Shown here: positions 27,419-36,752 of the stretch, one piece after another
Numbering within the stretch: the stretch's first letter is position 1
Layout of the letters: each line of letters opens with the position of its first letter
Source: Pontivivens ytuae
Lineage (GTDB): Bacteria > Pseudomonadota > Alphaproteobacteria > Rhodobacterales > Rhodobacteraceae
Direction of reading: 5' to 3'
Length of the DNA: 64,000 bases
Assembly: GCF_015679265.1 (NCBI RefSeq)
Contig: NZ_CP064942.1
Span: forward strand, 496,001 to 560,000
The notes under the pieces: generated by a model
What the model saw: only the letters and a program-made list of their open reading frames with translations
Databases searched by the model: none
Told to the model about the DNA's origin: nothing
Made by a program: the position numbers and the translations under genes

Positions 27419-29578
27419 ATGAAGGACCTTGCCCTCAACCGCCGCGCGTTCCTCGCCTCGTCGGGCGCGCTCGTCCTCGCCATCGCTGCAGACGGCTCCG
27501 TCTCGGCGGTCCGCGCGCAGGAGGCCGATGCCGCAGCCTGGGTCCGGATCGAGCCGGACGGTACGACACGCATCCTCTTCCCCTCGACCGAGATGGGACA
27601 AGGCAGCTCCACCGCGCTGCCGATGATCCTGGCGGAGGAGATGGATGCGGACTGGGATGCGGTCGTTATCGAACAGCTCGATGAGGATGACCGCCGGTTC
27701 GGCAACCCGGCCTTCGGCGGCGTGCTCTACACCGCAGGAAGCTCGGGCGTCTACGGCTACTACGACACGCTGCGCCAGGCCGGGGCCAATGCGCGGGCCG
27801 TGCTGATCGGGCGCGCGGCGGAGCGGCTGGGCGTCGACGTGGCAGAGCTGTCGACGGAGCCCGGCGTCGTGGTCCACGCCGCCAGCGGTCAAAGCCTGAC
27901 CTATGGCGAACTGGCCGAGGGCGGTGGACTGGACCGCGCCGAGGCCGCACCATTCAAGGACCCCGCCGAATTCCGCCTGATCGGCAGCGACACGCCCCGC
28001 CGCGACATTCCCGCGAAGTCGACCGGGACCGAGACCTATGCGATCGACGTGCGCCTGCCGGACATGCTCCACGCCATGGTCCGCCGCGCACCGGTCGAGG
28101 GCGAGACCGTCGCCGCGCTGGACAGCTCCGCGGCCGAGGCGCATCCGGGCGTCGTGCAGGTCGTGACGCTGCCCGACGGTATCGCGGTGGTGGCCGAGAC
28201 GATCTGGGCCGCCATGGCCGCCCGCGACCTGCTCGACATCACGTGGACCGAGGATGCCCCGGCCCGCGCTTGGGACGACGAGAGCACGCTCGCCGACTAC
28301 GCGGCCGCGGCCGAGGATCTGAGCGCCGAAGCCGCCACATGGCGGGCCGAGGGCGATGCGGCGACCGCCATCGCCGACGCGCCGCGCACGGTCACCGCGA
28401 CCTACCTCTCCGACTACGCCTACCACGCGCAGATCGAACCCATGGCCGTCGTCGCGCGCGTCGACGCCGATGGGGCGGAGCTCTGGGCCGGAACCCAGAC
28501 CCAGAGCTGGACCACAGACACCGTCCGCGAGGTGCTGGACCTGCCGCCCGAGCGAATGCGCATCCACATGATGACGATGGGCGGCAGCTTCGGGCGCCGA
28601 ACGGAGCGGATGCAGGACTACGTGCGCGACGCGCTCCTCTGCGCACAGGCGACGGGTCGCCCGGTCAAGGTGACCTGGACGCGGGAGGACGACGTGAAGC
28701 ATGGCGGTTTCCGCCCCGCCGCCGCCCAGCATCTGCAAGCGGGTCTGACCGAGGAGGGCGAGGTCCAGGGCTGGCGCCACCGCGTCGGCACGCCCTCGGT
28801 CATCGCCTATTTCAACGCAGGCCGCTGGGCACAGGTGGAGCCGCAGGACGTGATCTCCATGCTCGGCTCGGAGGCGCGGTTCTACGCCATGCCCGACATG
28901 GCCGCCGAGCACGTCATGACCGAGCGGCGCGCCCGCGTGCTGCCGTGGCGGGGCATCGGCGCGGCCTACACCGCCTTCGCCGCCGAGTCCTTCATCGACG
29001 AGCTGGCACAGGAGGCCGGTCAGGACCCGTTCACCTTCCGCCGCGCGATGGTCGGCGATGATGCGCGGAGCCTGGCGCTCCTCGATCGGGTACAAGAGAT
29101 GTCGGACTGGGACCGGTCGCGCGCGGACACTGCGCTTGGGCTCTCCTTCGCGGGCTACGGCGATACGCGCGTCGCGGGCGTGGCCGAGGTCTCGGTCGAT
29201 CCGGAGTCGGGCCGCATCGCAGTGCCGCGCATCTGGGCGGCGGTCGATGCGGGCCAGATCGTGTCGCCGGACAACGCCGTGAACCAGATCGAGGGCGGGA
29301 TCGTCTTCGGCGTGTCCTCCGCATTGCTGGAGCGGATCACGATCCGGGGCGGCGAGGTGCAGCAGGAGAACTTCTACGACTACGACGTGCTGCGCCACGA
29401 CGCCCTGCCGCAGATCGAGGTCCACCTGACCGAGAGCGACGCCCCGCCCTCCGCCGTGGGTGAGGCGGGCACGCCCATGGTCTCGGCCGCCATCGCCAAC
29501 GGGGTCTATGCGCTGACCGGCACCCGCCTGCGCCACATGCCCTTCACGCCCGACCGGGTGCTGGCGGCGATGGGATAG
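27419..29578 (+). CDS. iorB: Molybdopterin-binding large subunit of xanthine-oxidase-family hydroxylase (IorB-like)
   Basis: A 719-aa subunit of the single-polypeptide aldehyde/isoquinoline oxidoreductase beta type. The N-terminus has a twin-arginine-like signal (LNRRAFLASSGALVLAIA), suggesting export of the folded complex with the small subunit to the periplasm. Visible cofactor motifs include STEMGQGSSTALPMILAEEM, MTMGGSFGRRTER and the C-terminal AVGEAGTPMVSAAIANGVYALTG. It is translationally coupled to iorA. No FAD subunit is adjacent, as usual for this type, where an external cytochrome accepts electrons. Confidence 0.92.
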   Translation: MKDLALNRRAFLASSGALVLAIAADGSVSAVRAQEADAAAWVRIEPDGTTRILFPSTEMGQGSSTALPMILAEEMDADWDAVVIEQLDEDDRRFGNPAFGGVLYTAGSSGVYGYYDTLRQAGANARAVLIGRAAERLGVDVAELSTEPGVVVHAASGQSLTYGELAEGGGLDRAEAAPFKDPAEFRLIGSDTPRRDIPAKSTGTETYAIDVRLPDMLHAMVRRAPVEGETVAALDSSAAEAHPGVVQVVTLPDGIAVVAETIWAAMAARDLLDITWTEDAPARAWDDESTLADYAAAAEDLSAEAATWRAEGDAATAIADAPRTVTATYLSDYAYHAQIEPMAVVARVDADGAELWAGTQTQSWTTDTVREVLDLPPERMRIHMMTMGGSFGRRTERMQDYVRDALLCAQATGRPVKVTWTREDDVKHGGFRPAAAQHLQAGLTEEGEVQGWRHRVGTPSVIAYFNAGRWAQVEPQDVISMLGSEARFYAMPDMAAEHVMTERRARVLPWRGIGAAYTAFAAESFIDELAQEAGQDPFTFRRAMVGDDARSLALLDRVQEMSDWDRSRADTALGLSFAGYGDTRVAGVAEVSVDPESGRIAVPRIWAAVDAGQIVSPDNAVNQIEGGIVFGVSSALLERITIRGGEVQQENFYDYDVLRHDALPQIEVHLTESDAPPSAVGEAGTPMVSAAIANGVYALTGTRLRHMPFTPDRVLAAMG

Positions 29579-30136
29579 CGTCAGAGGAAAGCTGGGGAGC
29601 CGATAGCGACGGGCGAGTGAGAGCATTTCCCATTCAATCAATACTAAAATGGAACCTCTGGGGGAGACGCCAGCGCAGCTTCAGTTTTTCGCGCTCGAAG
29701 ATCTACGGATCGCACCAGGGTCACCTCCGAGATCACGGTCACAACGTCAGGGTGCGGGCAAGAGCAGATTTGAACCGAGGCTAGACCCAACATGGAGCCA
29801 AGCTCACGCACCCGTTATCGAACAGAAGCTCACAAAAGGATCAAAGTAATTGGGTGATCGGTAGAATGGACCAAACCGCTTTGTCTCACTATCCTTCGGA
29901 GCTCATGCTTGGTTCAATCTGCCTCAACTGTATGAACTACCCTAAACTATGTCGGGGTCAAACACCCAAGCCTGGGCTCTGTCTTACGATAACGCCGTAG
30001 CTCTTCACATGGCCCCTCAAGAGGCGAGCTATGACATGGGCGCCCTGCTCTGGTTGATGGATGTTCAGATGGTGCGGGCTCAGCCGAACGCGGGAGTGTC
30101 ACTTTAGGCCCCGCGTTCGGCATCAGTGCGAAACGC
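29579..30136. other. Intergenic region after the hydroxylase genes
   Basis: This 558-bp stretch shows no gene, RNA or repeat that I recognise. GC content drops relative to iorB. It joins the right IS5-type remnant. Confidence 0.45.
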
Positions 30137-30720
30137 CCGGCGTCATCTTTGTCACTCGCAATGAGTTGCGCTGGTGCGACGCGCCGGGGAGATACGGCGC
30201 ACGAAGCACTGCACAAACGCTGGAGGCACGAGAGCGAGCAGGTGTGTTCACCAGGATCTTTGTCGGGCGGCCGAGAACTCCCAGGAGAAGAGCGGGACGG
30301 CCGATGCAACCTGCCTGAAGACCCATCGCACCGCGACCAGCTGCATGTGTAAAACAGGAGGCATGAGCGCCCAACTGTACGGTGTCCCAAACAGAGATGG
30401 GCGCTCCATCCGGTTCGTCATCAAGAATGGCAGGAGACGCGACGCCATTGGAGCACCGGCGTCGTGTGTGCCTTTGCAGCGGTCCAGTGGCTCATCAGCC
30501 GACGACACGACGCCGAGCGGGTCCGCGAAGCCTCGTGGGACAAGAGGGCCCGAGCAGGCATCCCCGGCAGACCAAGCCGCGGCAAGCCCGTCCGATACGA
30601 CGAACGCCGCGGCACACGGCCGAGATGCCTCGAGATCACATGCGATGTGCTGCAAGGCTGTCGCCCGATCGCGAGCAGACACAACCCCTGTCCGGAGGCG
30701 TTCCCTTCTGTCGTCGAAAT
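30137..30720 (+). pseudogene. Decayed IS5-family transposase remnant, right copy (inverted)
   Basis: This is the inverted partner of 24042-24625. It has the same length and the same frame breaks, with at least one base difference (FVIKNGR here against FVIKNDR). The same transposase fragments can be read across three frames. The two copies enclose selO and the iorAB-like genes, giving a composite-transposon-like layout of about 6.7 kb. Flanking sequence diverges abruptly at both edges. Confidence 0.75.
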
Positions 30721-30920
30721 GGCGGCTACTTCTTCGCCCTACTTCATTCGTGCGTATTGCAGATCACCTGCCCACCTTTTCTTGGTCTGCTACTGGATTG
30801 GCGAAGCCATATGCTCAGATAAGAAGCACCGCAGCGACCGACTAGAAGCTCATGCCTTTAGAGCATCTTAATGGAGGCGCAATGGGAAGCTACGAGAAAG
30901 CGCAATGGTGCACTTGGAGG

Positions 30921-30940
30921 GAGAAAGTTCGAACTCTCTC
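30921..30940. repeat. 20-bp near-perfect palindrome upstream of mobC (candidate oriT or recombination site)
   Basis: GAGAAAGTTC/GAACTCTCTC pairs at nine of ten positions. It lies 67 bp upstream of the mobC start, at the left end of the mobilization region, where an oriT nick region or a recombinase attachment site would be expected. Neither role is proven by the sequence. Confidence 0.4.
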
Positions 30941-31007
30941 TTTGAAGCGCTCCAGGACTGGGAAGACCAGCTCACAGCCTTAGAACTCGGTGATCTGCGG
31001 TGCGGTG

Positions 31008-31412
31008 ATGACGACCTCGCCCCGTAATTTCAATCAGCTGTCGAAGGGCAAGACGCCTGCCCCGTTCTCGCTGCGGCTGACCTTCGAGGAGCGGGCGAAG
31101 CTGGAAGCGGCGGCCAATGGCGTGCCGCTGGGGGCCTATATCAAGGCGGTGCTGTTCGACCAGGAACTGCCGAAAGTCCGCAGGCGGAACACAAGGCCCG
31201 TTGAGGATCACGCAGTGCTGGGGCGAGTTCTGGCGCGTCTCGGCCAGTCGCGGCTGTCCTCCAATCTCAACCAGCTGGCCCGCGCGGTGAACACCGGCAC
31301 GCTGCCTGTCCATCCGGAGGTCGAAGAGGACATCCGCCAGGCCTGCGCCGACATCCAGGCCATGCGGGCAGAGCTGCTCCAGGCGCTCGGCAAGGCGGCA
31401 GGCCCGTCATGA
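31008..31412 (+). CDS. mobC: Plasmid mobilization relaxosome protein MobC
   Basis: A 134-aa MobC-like DNA-binding accessory of the relaxosome. It has a ribbon-helix-helix-like N-terminus (FSLRLTFEERAKLEAAANGVPLGAYIKAVLF) and the C-terminal segment LGQSRLSSNLNQLARAVNTGTLPV, which is diagnostic for the MobC family. Its stop overlaps the relaxase ATG (ATGA, 4 bases), so both are co-translated. An in-frame GTG at 30990 is the alternative start. Confidence 0.9.
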   Translation: MTTSPRNFNQLSKGKTPAPFSLRLTFEERAKLEAAANGVPLGAYIKAVLFDQELPKVRRRNTRPVEDHAVLGRVLARLGQSRLSSNLNQLARAVNTGTLPVHPEVEEDIRQACADIQAMRAELLQALGKAAGPS

Positions 31413-32752
31413 TCCTGAAGGGCAATGAGCGCGGCCATGGGCGCGAGCTGGCCAATCACCTGATGCGCGGCCAGGAGAACGAGCATATCGAGCTGCACGA
31501 CCTGCGCGGCTTCATCGCCGACGACCTGCATGGCGCGATGGCGGAAAGCGAAGCCATCGCCAAGGGCACGCGCTGTAAGAACCATCTCTTCTCGCTCAGT
31601 CTGAACCCTCCACCGAATGAAACGGTCCCTGTGGAGACCTTCGAGGCCGCCATCGACCGGATCGAAGAGCAGCTGGGTCTGGAGGGCCAGCCCCGCGCGG
31701 TCGTCTTCCACGAGAAGGAGGGCCGCCGCCACGCCCATGCGGTCTGGAGCCGGATCGACGGCGAAGAGATGAAGGCGGTGCAGCTCTCGCACTACAAGCG
31801 CGAGCTGAACGGGATCGCCCGCGATCTCTACCTCGAACAGGGCTGGGAGATGCCGAAGGGCTTCCAGGATCACCGCCAGCGCGATCCGCTGAGCTACAGC
31901 CGCGCGGAGTACCAACAAGCCAGGCGCACGAAACAGGACCCCAAGGAGATCAAGCGTATCCTGCAGGAAAGCTGGGCGGGATCAGACAGCCGCCAGGCCT
32001 TTGAGACGGCGCTGCGGGACCGGGGCTACGTTCTCGCGCGCGGCGACAGGCGCGGCTATGTCGCCGTCGATTGGCGGGGCGAGATCTATTCGCTCTCCCG
32101 TGCCACAGGGGCCAAGACCAGGGATCTGAAAGCCAGGCTGGGCGATGCGAAGGCGCTGCAATCCACCGAGGACGCGAAGGCGTTTATCGCGGGGCGGATG
32201 ACTCCGAAGCTAAAGGCCTGGGCGCAGGAAGAACAGGCCAAGGCGGAGAAGCAGAATCTCGCGGCCCAGTTCCAGCGCGAGCAGATGGTGCACTGCCATC
32301 GCCAGCACCGCGACCAGCTCCGACAGAAGCAGGAGGACCGCTGGCAAGCCGAAGAACAACGCCGAGCGGAGCGCACGCCGACGGGCCTGCGCGGCCTCTG
32401 GGGCTGGATCACGGGGAAGAACCGCCTGATCCGGCAGAAGAACGAGGGGGAGATCGCCCATGCTCAAGCCCGAGACCGGGCTGAGAAGCAGGTGACGATC
32501 CGGCGTCAGCTGGAGGAACGCCGCAAGCTCCAGGCGCAGATCGTGGAGGCCCGCAAGCGCCGGAATGCCCAGATCCAGGCACTGAACCAGGGCGTGGCCA
32601 AATACATGCAGATGGGCGGCACGCCTCCGGTCGATATGCCCGACCGCTCCAGGCCGGAGCGCAACCGCGCGCGCGGAGAGACAGGCCGCCGATCACACGA
32701 CCAGACGGGCCGGACAGGTCGCACACCCGGCACAGACCACGAACCCAGCTAA
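31409..32752 (+). CDS. Relaxase/mobilization nuclease (MobA/VirD2 type)
   Basis: A 447-aa relaxase that would nick oriT and lead the strand to a recipient. The metal-binding motif HAHAVWSRID (His108, His110) matches relaxase motif III of the PF03432 family. An N-terminal GRELANHLM segment follows the start, where the catalytic residue region lies. Residues about 260-430 are highly charged and predicted coiled-coil, rich in Gln, Arg and Glu. It overlaps mobC by 4 bases. Similar mobC-relaxase pairs are found in mobilizable islands of Rhodobacterales. Confidence 0.9.
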   Translation: MILKGNERGHGRELANHLMRGQENEHIELHDLRGFIADDLHGAMAESEAIAKGTRCKNHLFSLSLNPPPNETVPVETFEAAIDRIEEQLGLEGQPRAVVFHEKEGRRHAHAVWSRIDGEEMKAVQLSHYKRELNGIARDLYLEQGWEMPKGFQDHRQRDPLSYSRAEYQQARRTKQDPKEIKRILQESWAGSDSRQAFETALRDRGYVLARGDRRGYVAVDWRGEIYSLSRATGAKTRDLKARLGDAKALQSTEDAKAFIAGRMTPKLKAWAQEEQAKAEKQNLAAQFQREQMVHCHRQHRDQLRQKQEDRWQAEEQRRAERTPTGLRGLWGWITGKNRLIRQKNEGEIAHAQARDRAEKQVTIRRQLEERRKLQAQIVEARKRRNAQIQALNQGVAKYMQMGGTPPVDMPDRSRPERNRARGETGRRSHDQTGRTGRTPGTDHEPS

Positions 32753-32767
32753 CGACAGGAGGTCACC

Positions 32768-32986
32768 ATGACCAAGATACTTGTTCTCTCGCTCTCCGAC
32801 ACGCAGATGGACCAACTGAGCGAGATGGCGGACTTCGAAGGAAAAACCCCGGAAGACATGATCAAGACACTGATCACGTGGGGGTTTCGGGACTACCAAG
32901 CGGAGTTCTCGGACCTGATTGCCGAGGTGGAGGAGCTGTATCGCAATCCATCGCAGCTGGACGGTGATGATGAACTGCCGTACTGA
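32768..32986 (+). CDS. Small acidic hypothetical protein downstream of the relaxase
   Basis: A 72-aa acidic protein (MTKILVLSLSDTQMDQLSEM...) with a perfect AGGAGGT ribosome-binding site 5 bases before the ATG. No known domain; the N-terminal strand followed by two helices could be a small DNA-binding or antirestriction-type fold, but nothing is diagnostic. It is 15 bases after the relaxase stop, so it is probably in the mobilization operon. Confidence 0.7.
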   Translation: MTKILVLSLSDTQMDQLSEMADFEGKTPEDMIKTLITWGFRDYQAEFSDLIAEVEELYRNPSQLDGDDELPY

Positions 32987-33033
32987 GGCTTGGCGTTTGG
33001 AGTTGGGCGGCGCCGTTTCAGACGGAGCGCAGC

Positions 33034-33301
33034 ATGGCTGAGGATGAGTCGATCTACGTCATTGGCCTGTACCGCGGCCATGAGATGTTCAACTACTTCG
33101 TCGCTGTTGGTCGGGAGGGAGATCTCCTTTGAACCCACTCTATTTGATGCTGCGCGACTTACGAATGGCGGCTTTGTCGTGTTACATTGTGATTGCGATA
33201 TGATACTCTGCACGACTCTAGGCCCGCCCGCCGAAGCGGCCCACAAGCTACAAAATAAACTATTGCAACGGCCAACCAGCTTCACTCCGCCCTTCCCTTA
33301 G
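33034..33301 (+). pseudogene. Possible frameshifted small ORF
   Basis: A 32-codon frame beginning MAEDESIYVIGLYRGHEMF stops at 33130-33132. The adjacent frame continues with protein-like sequence (FEPTLFDAARLTNGGFVVLHCDCD) to 33301. Together they look like one ~85-aa protein broken by a single-base shift near GGAGGGAGATC (about 33115-33125). No family recognised. It could also be chance. Confidence 0.3.
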
Positions 33302-33321
33302 GGGACATCATCTAGAAAGCT

Positions 33322-34911
33322 GTGGACTTAGCCTGTTTCGCGAAGTCGCGGCCACTGGACTCACCGTATCCAAATTACGCACATTTTTCCTTAGGGAGTT
33401 CTGCACTGGCCATCACCTTTCACCAAGACGCATTTGACAAAGCTTCCACCGCCTTGGAGACCTCGGCCGGTCCAGCCTCCGCCGCTGCATTAATCAAACG
33501 TGCTGAGGGTCAACATCACTACCGCGCCCAGTTCAGCCCCGCCAACATCGCAAGCAATGGACCGATCTGGTTTAGGATCGGGTCACTTACGAAGACGTTG
33601 GTCGCCTTCGCTGCTTTAGACCACGCTTTCACCACCGACCACGACATTGATGCGGACATCTGTCCTGACATTCCCGAGCCGATCGCGCGTCGAATCAAAC
33701 GTCCCGTCAGCCTAGTTCAAGTTCTGACCCATACGGCCGGGTTGCGGAACTGCGCCCCGCTGAGCGCGATTGGACCCGGAGACACTGACGTCTCAGACAT
33801 CCGTTTCGACGCGGCGATCGGACACTTCAGCTATTCGAACGCCGGGTATGCTCTCATCGGGGCTTGGATCGAACGGCGGACGGGGCTCAACTTCGACGGC
33901 TGGCTCCATCTTCATGCGCTCGCGCACTTGTCGCTGACGGGCATCGCCACGAGACCGCCCGAGGGCGCAACGATCGCGCAGGGCCATGTCCGAGACCCCG
34001 AAACAGGGCGCCCGACTCCTTTCCGTTTCTACGAGGCGGATGGGCGGTTTGCGCCAGCGGGGTTCCTTTGGGCGACGGTCGAGGGAATCGGCGGTCTGAT
34101 GGCAACGCTCCTATTCCCATCGGGCGCGCGCGCGTCGCGGTCGGTTGCGGCGATGACCTCTAGGGCGTCGCCCCCGTTCGGACCGGACGCGCTGTGCGCG
34201 ATGCCAGGGTTATTCTGCACGAAGCGCGGTGGTCGGCCAATCCTCTTCAACGAGGGCGAGATCGGTGGATTCCGCGCCCGGATCGAACTCGATCCCTCTG
34301 CAGGCACGGGCCTCGCTACCATGGCCGCCTACTCAGGCCCCGAAAATGCGGCGACTGACAACGTTCTTGCTACTGCGTCATCGACCACCGCCGCATTTCC
34401 GGCGCCGGTCTCGCTAAAGAAGGAACGCGCGGCGTTCTACATCGCCGGTGGGCTCGGCGTGTTCCAATGCGAGGCACACGGAGTGATGCGCGGGGCGCGA
34501 CTGAACGGGGTGCCAGTATCGCTCCAAGCTCGCGGCATGCGGACATGGACCGGGCGGCGGCAGGACGGAAGGCCCGTCCTCGTTCAGATGCTAGAGAGCA
34601 CAGGATGTCGTATCTTGTCGATCAACGGTCACCTTGCATTCGCCGGCCGGTGTCGGGCGGCATCGGCAGCCTTCGATCACCGTTGGCTCGGGCGATACCT
34701 CAACGGCTACAGGATCGACGTCGCGGCGTCGAAGGATGGTCGCACCGTCACGGTTTCGAGCGATTATAGCGGCACCTCGACCGCCGCTCTCATCCTCGGA
34801 CCAAGGACGCTAGCCACCGACATGGGCATCGCGGTCTTCCGCGAACGGTCTAGGCGGGCTGAGCTTCGCCTGCTCGAGACTGCGACCTTCCGTGCAACGA
34901 GACAGGTTTGA
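33322..34911 (+). CDS. Serine hydrolase of the beta-lactamase/D-Ala-D-Ala carboxypeptidase fold
   Basis: A 529-aa class C beta-lactamase-like enzyme. It has the SxxK motif SLTK (Ser88-Lys91) in IGSLTKTLVAFAALDHA and the YxN motif YSN (Tyr171-Asn173) in FSYSNAGYALIG. A KTG-like third motif is not obvious. The C-terminal ~170 residues form a separate beta-rich domain like those of esterase/D-aminopeptidase relatives. The start is GTG with a weak ribosome site and no signal peptide. It is convergent with the B12 radical SAM gene, overlapping by 62 bp. A role as peptidase for the neighbouring peptide product is possible but unproven. Confidence 0.8.
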   Translation: MDLACFAKSRPLDSPYPNYAHFSLGSSALAITFHQDAFDKASTALETSAGPASAAALIKRAEGQHHYRAQFSPANIASNGPIWFRIGSLTKTLVAFAALDHAFTTDHDIDADICPDIPEPIARRIKRPVSLVQVLTHTAGLRNCAPLSAIGPGDTDVSDIRFDAAIGHFSYSNAGYALIGAWIERRTGLNFDGWLHLHALAHLSLTGIATRPPEGATIAQGHVRDPETGRPTPFRFYEADGRFAPAGFLWATVEGIGGLMATLLFPSGARASRSVAAMTSRASPPFGPDALCAMPGLFCTKRGGRPILFNEGEIGGFRARIELDPSAGTGLATMAAYSGPENAATDNVLATASSTTAAFPAPVSLKKERAAFYIAGGLGVFQCEAHGVMRGARLNGVPVSLQARGMRTWTGRRQDGRPVLVQMLESTGCRILSINGHLAFAGRCRAASAAFDHRWLGRYLNGYRIDVAASKDGRTVTVSSDYSGTSTAALILGPRTLATDMGIAVFRERSRRAELRLLETATFRATRQV

Positions 34912-36751
34912 TACCGCCCCATCTGTCTAGCCAACGCGAGAGAGCCGCCTCGCATTGTGGCTCGGCGAAGGGAACAGTGGAAACATAAGTTCGATCGCCC
35001 ACGGCAAGAAATCCTCGCTCAACCATCGACTCTAGAATTTCAGCCGCCTTGGAGCCGTCCGCAGTGGCGACTGCGCCCGACAAAGCCACGAGGGCGTCCG
35101 CCGTCTTTGGGCTGTCTGCATGCAGAAGCAGCGCCGTCTCGAAGAGGTCCAGAGTTTCGATCCGCTTGTCCCCGACTGTCGCGACGGTGACTTCCGAGAA
35201 GCCCGGCCCAAGCCGAAGGGTTAGCGTCCGGTTTGCTGCCCGCCACGCATCAACTGCGTTGCGTAGCCTTTCCATCGCCTCATGTAACGGCGCATCCGGC
35301 GGGTTGTCTCGATCGAAAAAGTAGGCGATCTGGCCGATGTCGGCTACGTCGGCCGGCACAAGATGGGCGTAATAGGATACCGGTCGGACGTTCTCGAACC
35401 CGAACTCAGCCTGCCGCGCGTGAAAGGGCGAGAAGCGGTGGATCTGTACGAGGCTGGGCGGCCCCGACGGGGGAGAAAGGTGCAAGATGCGCGCCATTAG
35501 GCTGATCTGCTCGTCGTAATCAGCGACAGTCTCACCCGGAAACCCGACGAGGATGTTGTAGGACGGCTGAATGCCGAACTCAGCACATAGCCGCAACAGT
35601 CGGACGTTTTGCAGGGCGGTGCAGCCCTTCTCCATCCGGCGGAGCTGCGCGTCGGAGAACGCCTCGATACCCGGCTGGACCCAGCGTACGCCAGCCTTGG
35701 CAAGAGCGGCCACCTCGTCGCGCTTCAGGTTCGTCTTGACCTCATAGAAGAGGCTGAACTCTCCTTCCAGGTCGGCCAAGCGGTTCAGCAGCGCGCGGAG
35801 GTCGCGATGGGTGATGATATTGTCCGCTGCCATGAAGCGCATGATTTGGTGCCTCTGAGCGAGGGCCGCTATCTCTTCTGCAACGCGCGATGCTGGCTTT
35901 TCACGGAAGGCCATCCCGAGGTTGTTGAGCCCGCAGAAGGTGCAGTGATGCTTCTGCCCCCACCAGCAGCCGCGTGATCCCTCATACGGCAGGGCCGCGA
36001 CATCGGGCAATGAGGCGCCCTTTGCAATCATCGCCCTGCGCGTGGCGTAGAAGTCGGAATAATCTGGTGCCGGGACCGCATCCATCGAGGAGATCGGTTT
36101 CGGCTGAGTGGTCCGGGACCCGCGAACGGTGATGCCGTCGATCTGCGCGAGTGCGCTGCCGGAATCGACGCAACGCAGGAAGGCCGGAAAGCTCTCGTCG
36201 CTCTCGCCAAGGAAGACGTGATCGACGATGTCAACAAAGGCACGCGCGTACTCCTCGCCCATTTCACCGTGCACGCAGGCACCGCCGAGCAATATCGTTG
36301 TCTCAGGCGTGCGCAACTTGATCCGACGGGCGAGGGCGAGGCTGGGAAAGACCTGATTGAAAGTGCACGAGAAGCCGATGATTGAGTGGCCAGCAGCGAG
36401 GACCGCATCTTCCATATCGTCCAATGCGCTGGGTACGATCCGGTCCCGAAGCTCGCGGAAGACCTTCCCCTCGCCATCATCCCCGAACTGAGCGATGAAG
36501 GCATCGGAGTCGAGCGCATCCGGGCCGAAGAGATCGCAGGCAAACACGTGCTCGCACAGACCGAAGATCGCAGGTGTTTCGGCTAGCGTCTCGTAGGCGT
36601 CAGCACCGATCCGGTTCGCCATCACGAGGTTCGCGTCATAGGACTCGCAGGTGCTGCCACTCTGCTGCGCGATGGACTTGAGCACGCCTGTCGAAAGATT
36701 CGGCCGCGACGCCGCGCACCAAGGCATTGAGACGAGCAGGACACGCGCCAT
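34850..36751 (-). CDS. B12-binding radical SAM enzyme, RiPP maturation radical SAM protein 1 type
   Basis: A 633-aa enzyme. Residues ~1-230 form a cobalamin-binding-like Rossmann domain. The radical SAM core follows with the unusual cluster motif CWWGQKHHCTFC (Cys262, Cys270, Cys273; Cx7CxxC) preceded by YEGSRG, exactly the form of the 'ribosomal peptide maturation radical SAM protein 1' family. PSYNILVGFPGET and VQIHRFSPF follow. The C-terminal ~90 residues look like a winged-helix peptide-recognition module. The start lies 1 base after the upstream radical SAM stop. It is expected to modify unactivated carbons of a ribosomal peptide. Confidence 0.88.
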   Translation of the reverse strand: MARVLLVSMPWCAASRPNLSTGVLKSIAQQSGSTCESYDANLVMANRIGADAYETLAETPAIFGLCEHVFACDLFGPDALDSDAFIAQFGDDGEGKVFRELRDRIVPSALDDMEDAVLAAGHSIIGFSCTFNQVFPSLALARRIKLRTPETTILLGGACVHGEMGEEYARAFVDIVDHVFLGESDESFPAFLRCVDSGSALAQIDGITVRGSRTTQPKPISSMDAVPAPDYSDFYATRRAMIAKGASLPDVAALPYEGSRGCWWGQKHHCTFCGLNNLGMAFREKPASRVAEEIAALAQRHQIMRFMAADNIITHRDLRALLNRLADLEGEFSLFYEVKTNLKRDEVAALAKAGVRWVQPGIEAFSDAQLRRMEKGCTALQNVRLLRLCAEFGIQPSYNILVGFPGETVADYDEQISLMARILHLSPPSGPPSLVQIHRFSPFHARQAEFGFENVRPVSYYAHLVPADVADIGQIAYFFDRDNPPDAPLHEAMERLRNAVDAWRAANRTLTLRLGPGFSEVTVATVGDKRIETLDLFETALLLHADSPKTADALVALSGAVATADGSKAAEILESMVERGFLAVGDRTYVSTVPFAEPQCEAALSRWLDRWGGIKPVSLHGRSQSRAGEAQPA

Positions 36752-36752
36752 A

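Noticed and set aside
27296..29641. 781-codon antisense frame over the molybdenum hydroxylase gene
   Set aside because: Shadow of a high-GC gene; the sense strand has all cofactor motifs.
29745..29790. tRNA 3'-end-like string (GTGCGGGCAAGAGC followed by GATTTGAACC) as a left attachment remnant
   Set aside because: The arms do not pair and the bases do not match the tRNA-Thr at the other end of the element.
30880..30990. Possible second tRNA (minus strand) suggested by TGGTGC and a TTCGAA-containing arm
   Set aside because: No D-arm or anticodon arm can be folded upstream of it, and the T-stem pairs only with a 6-nt loop. I kept it only as a palindrome.
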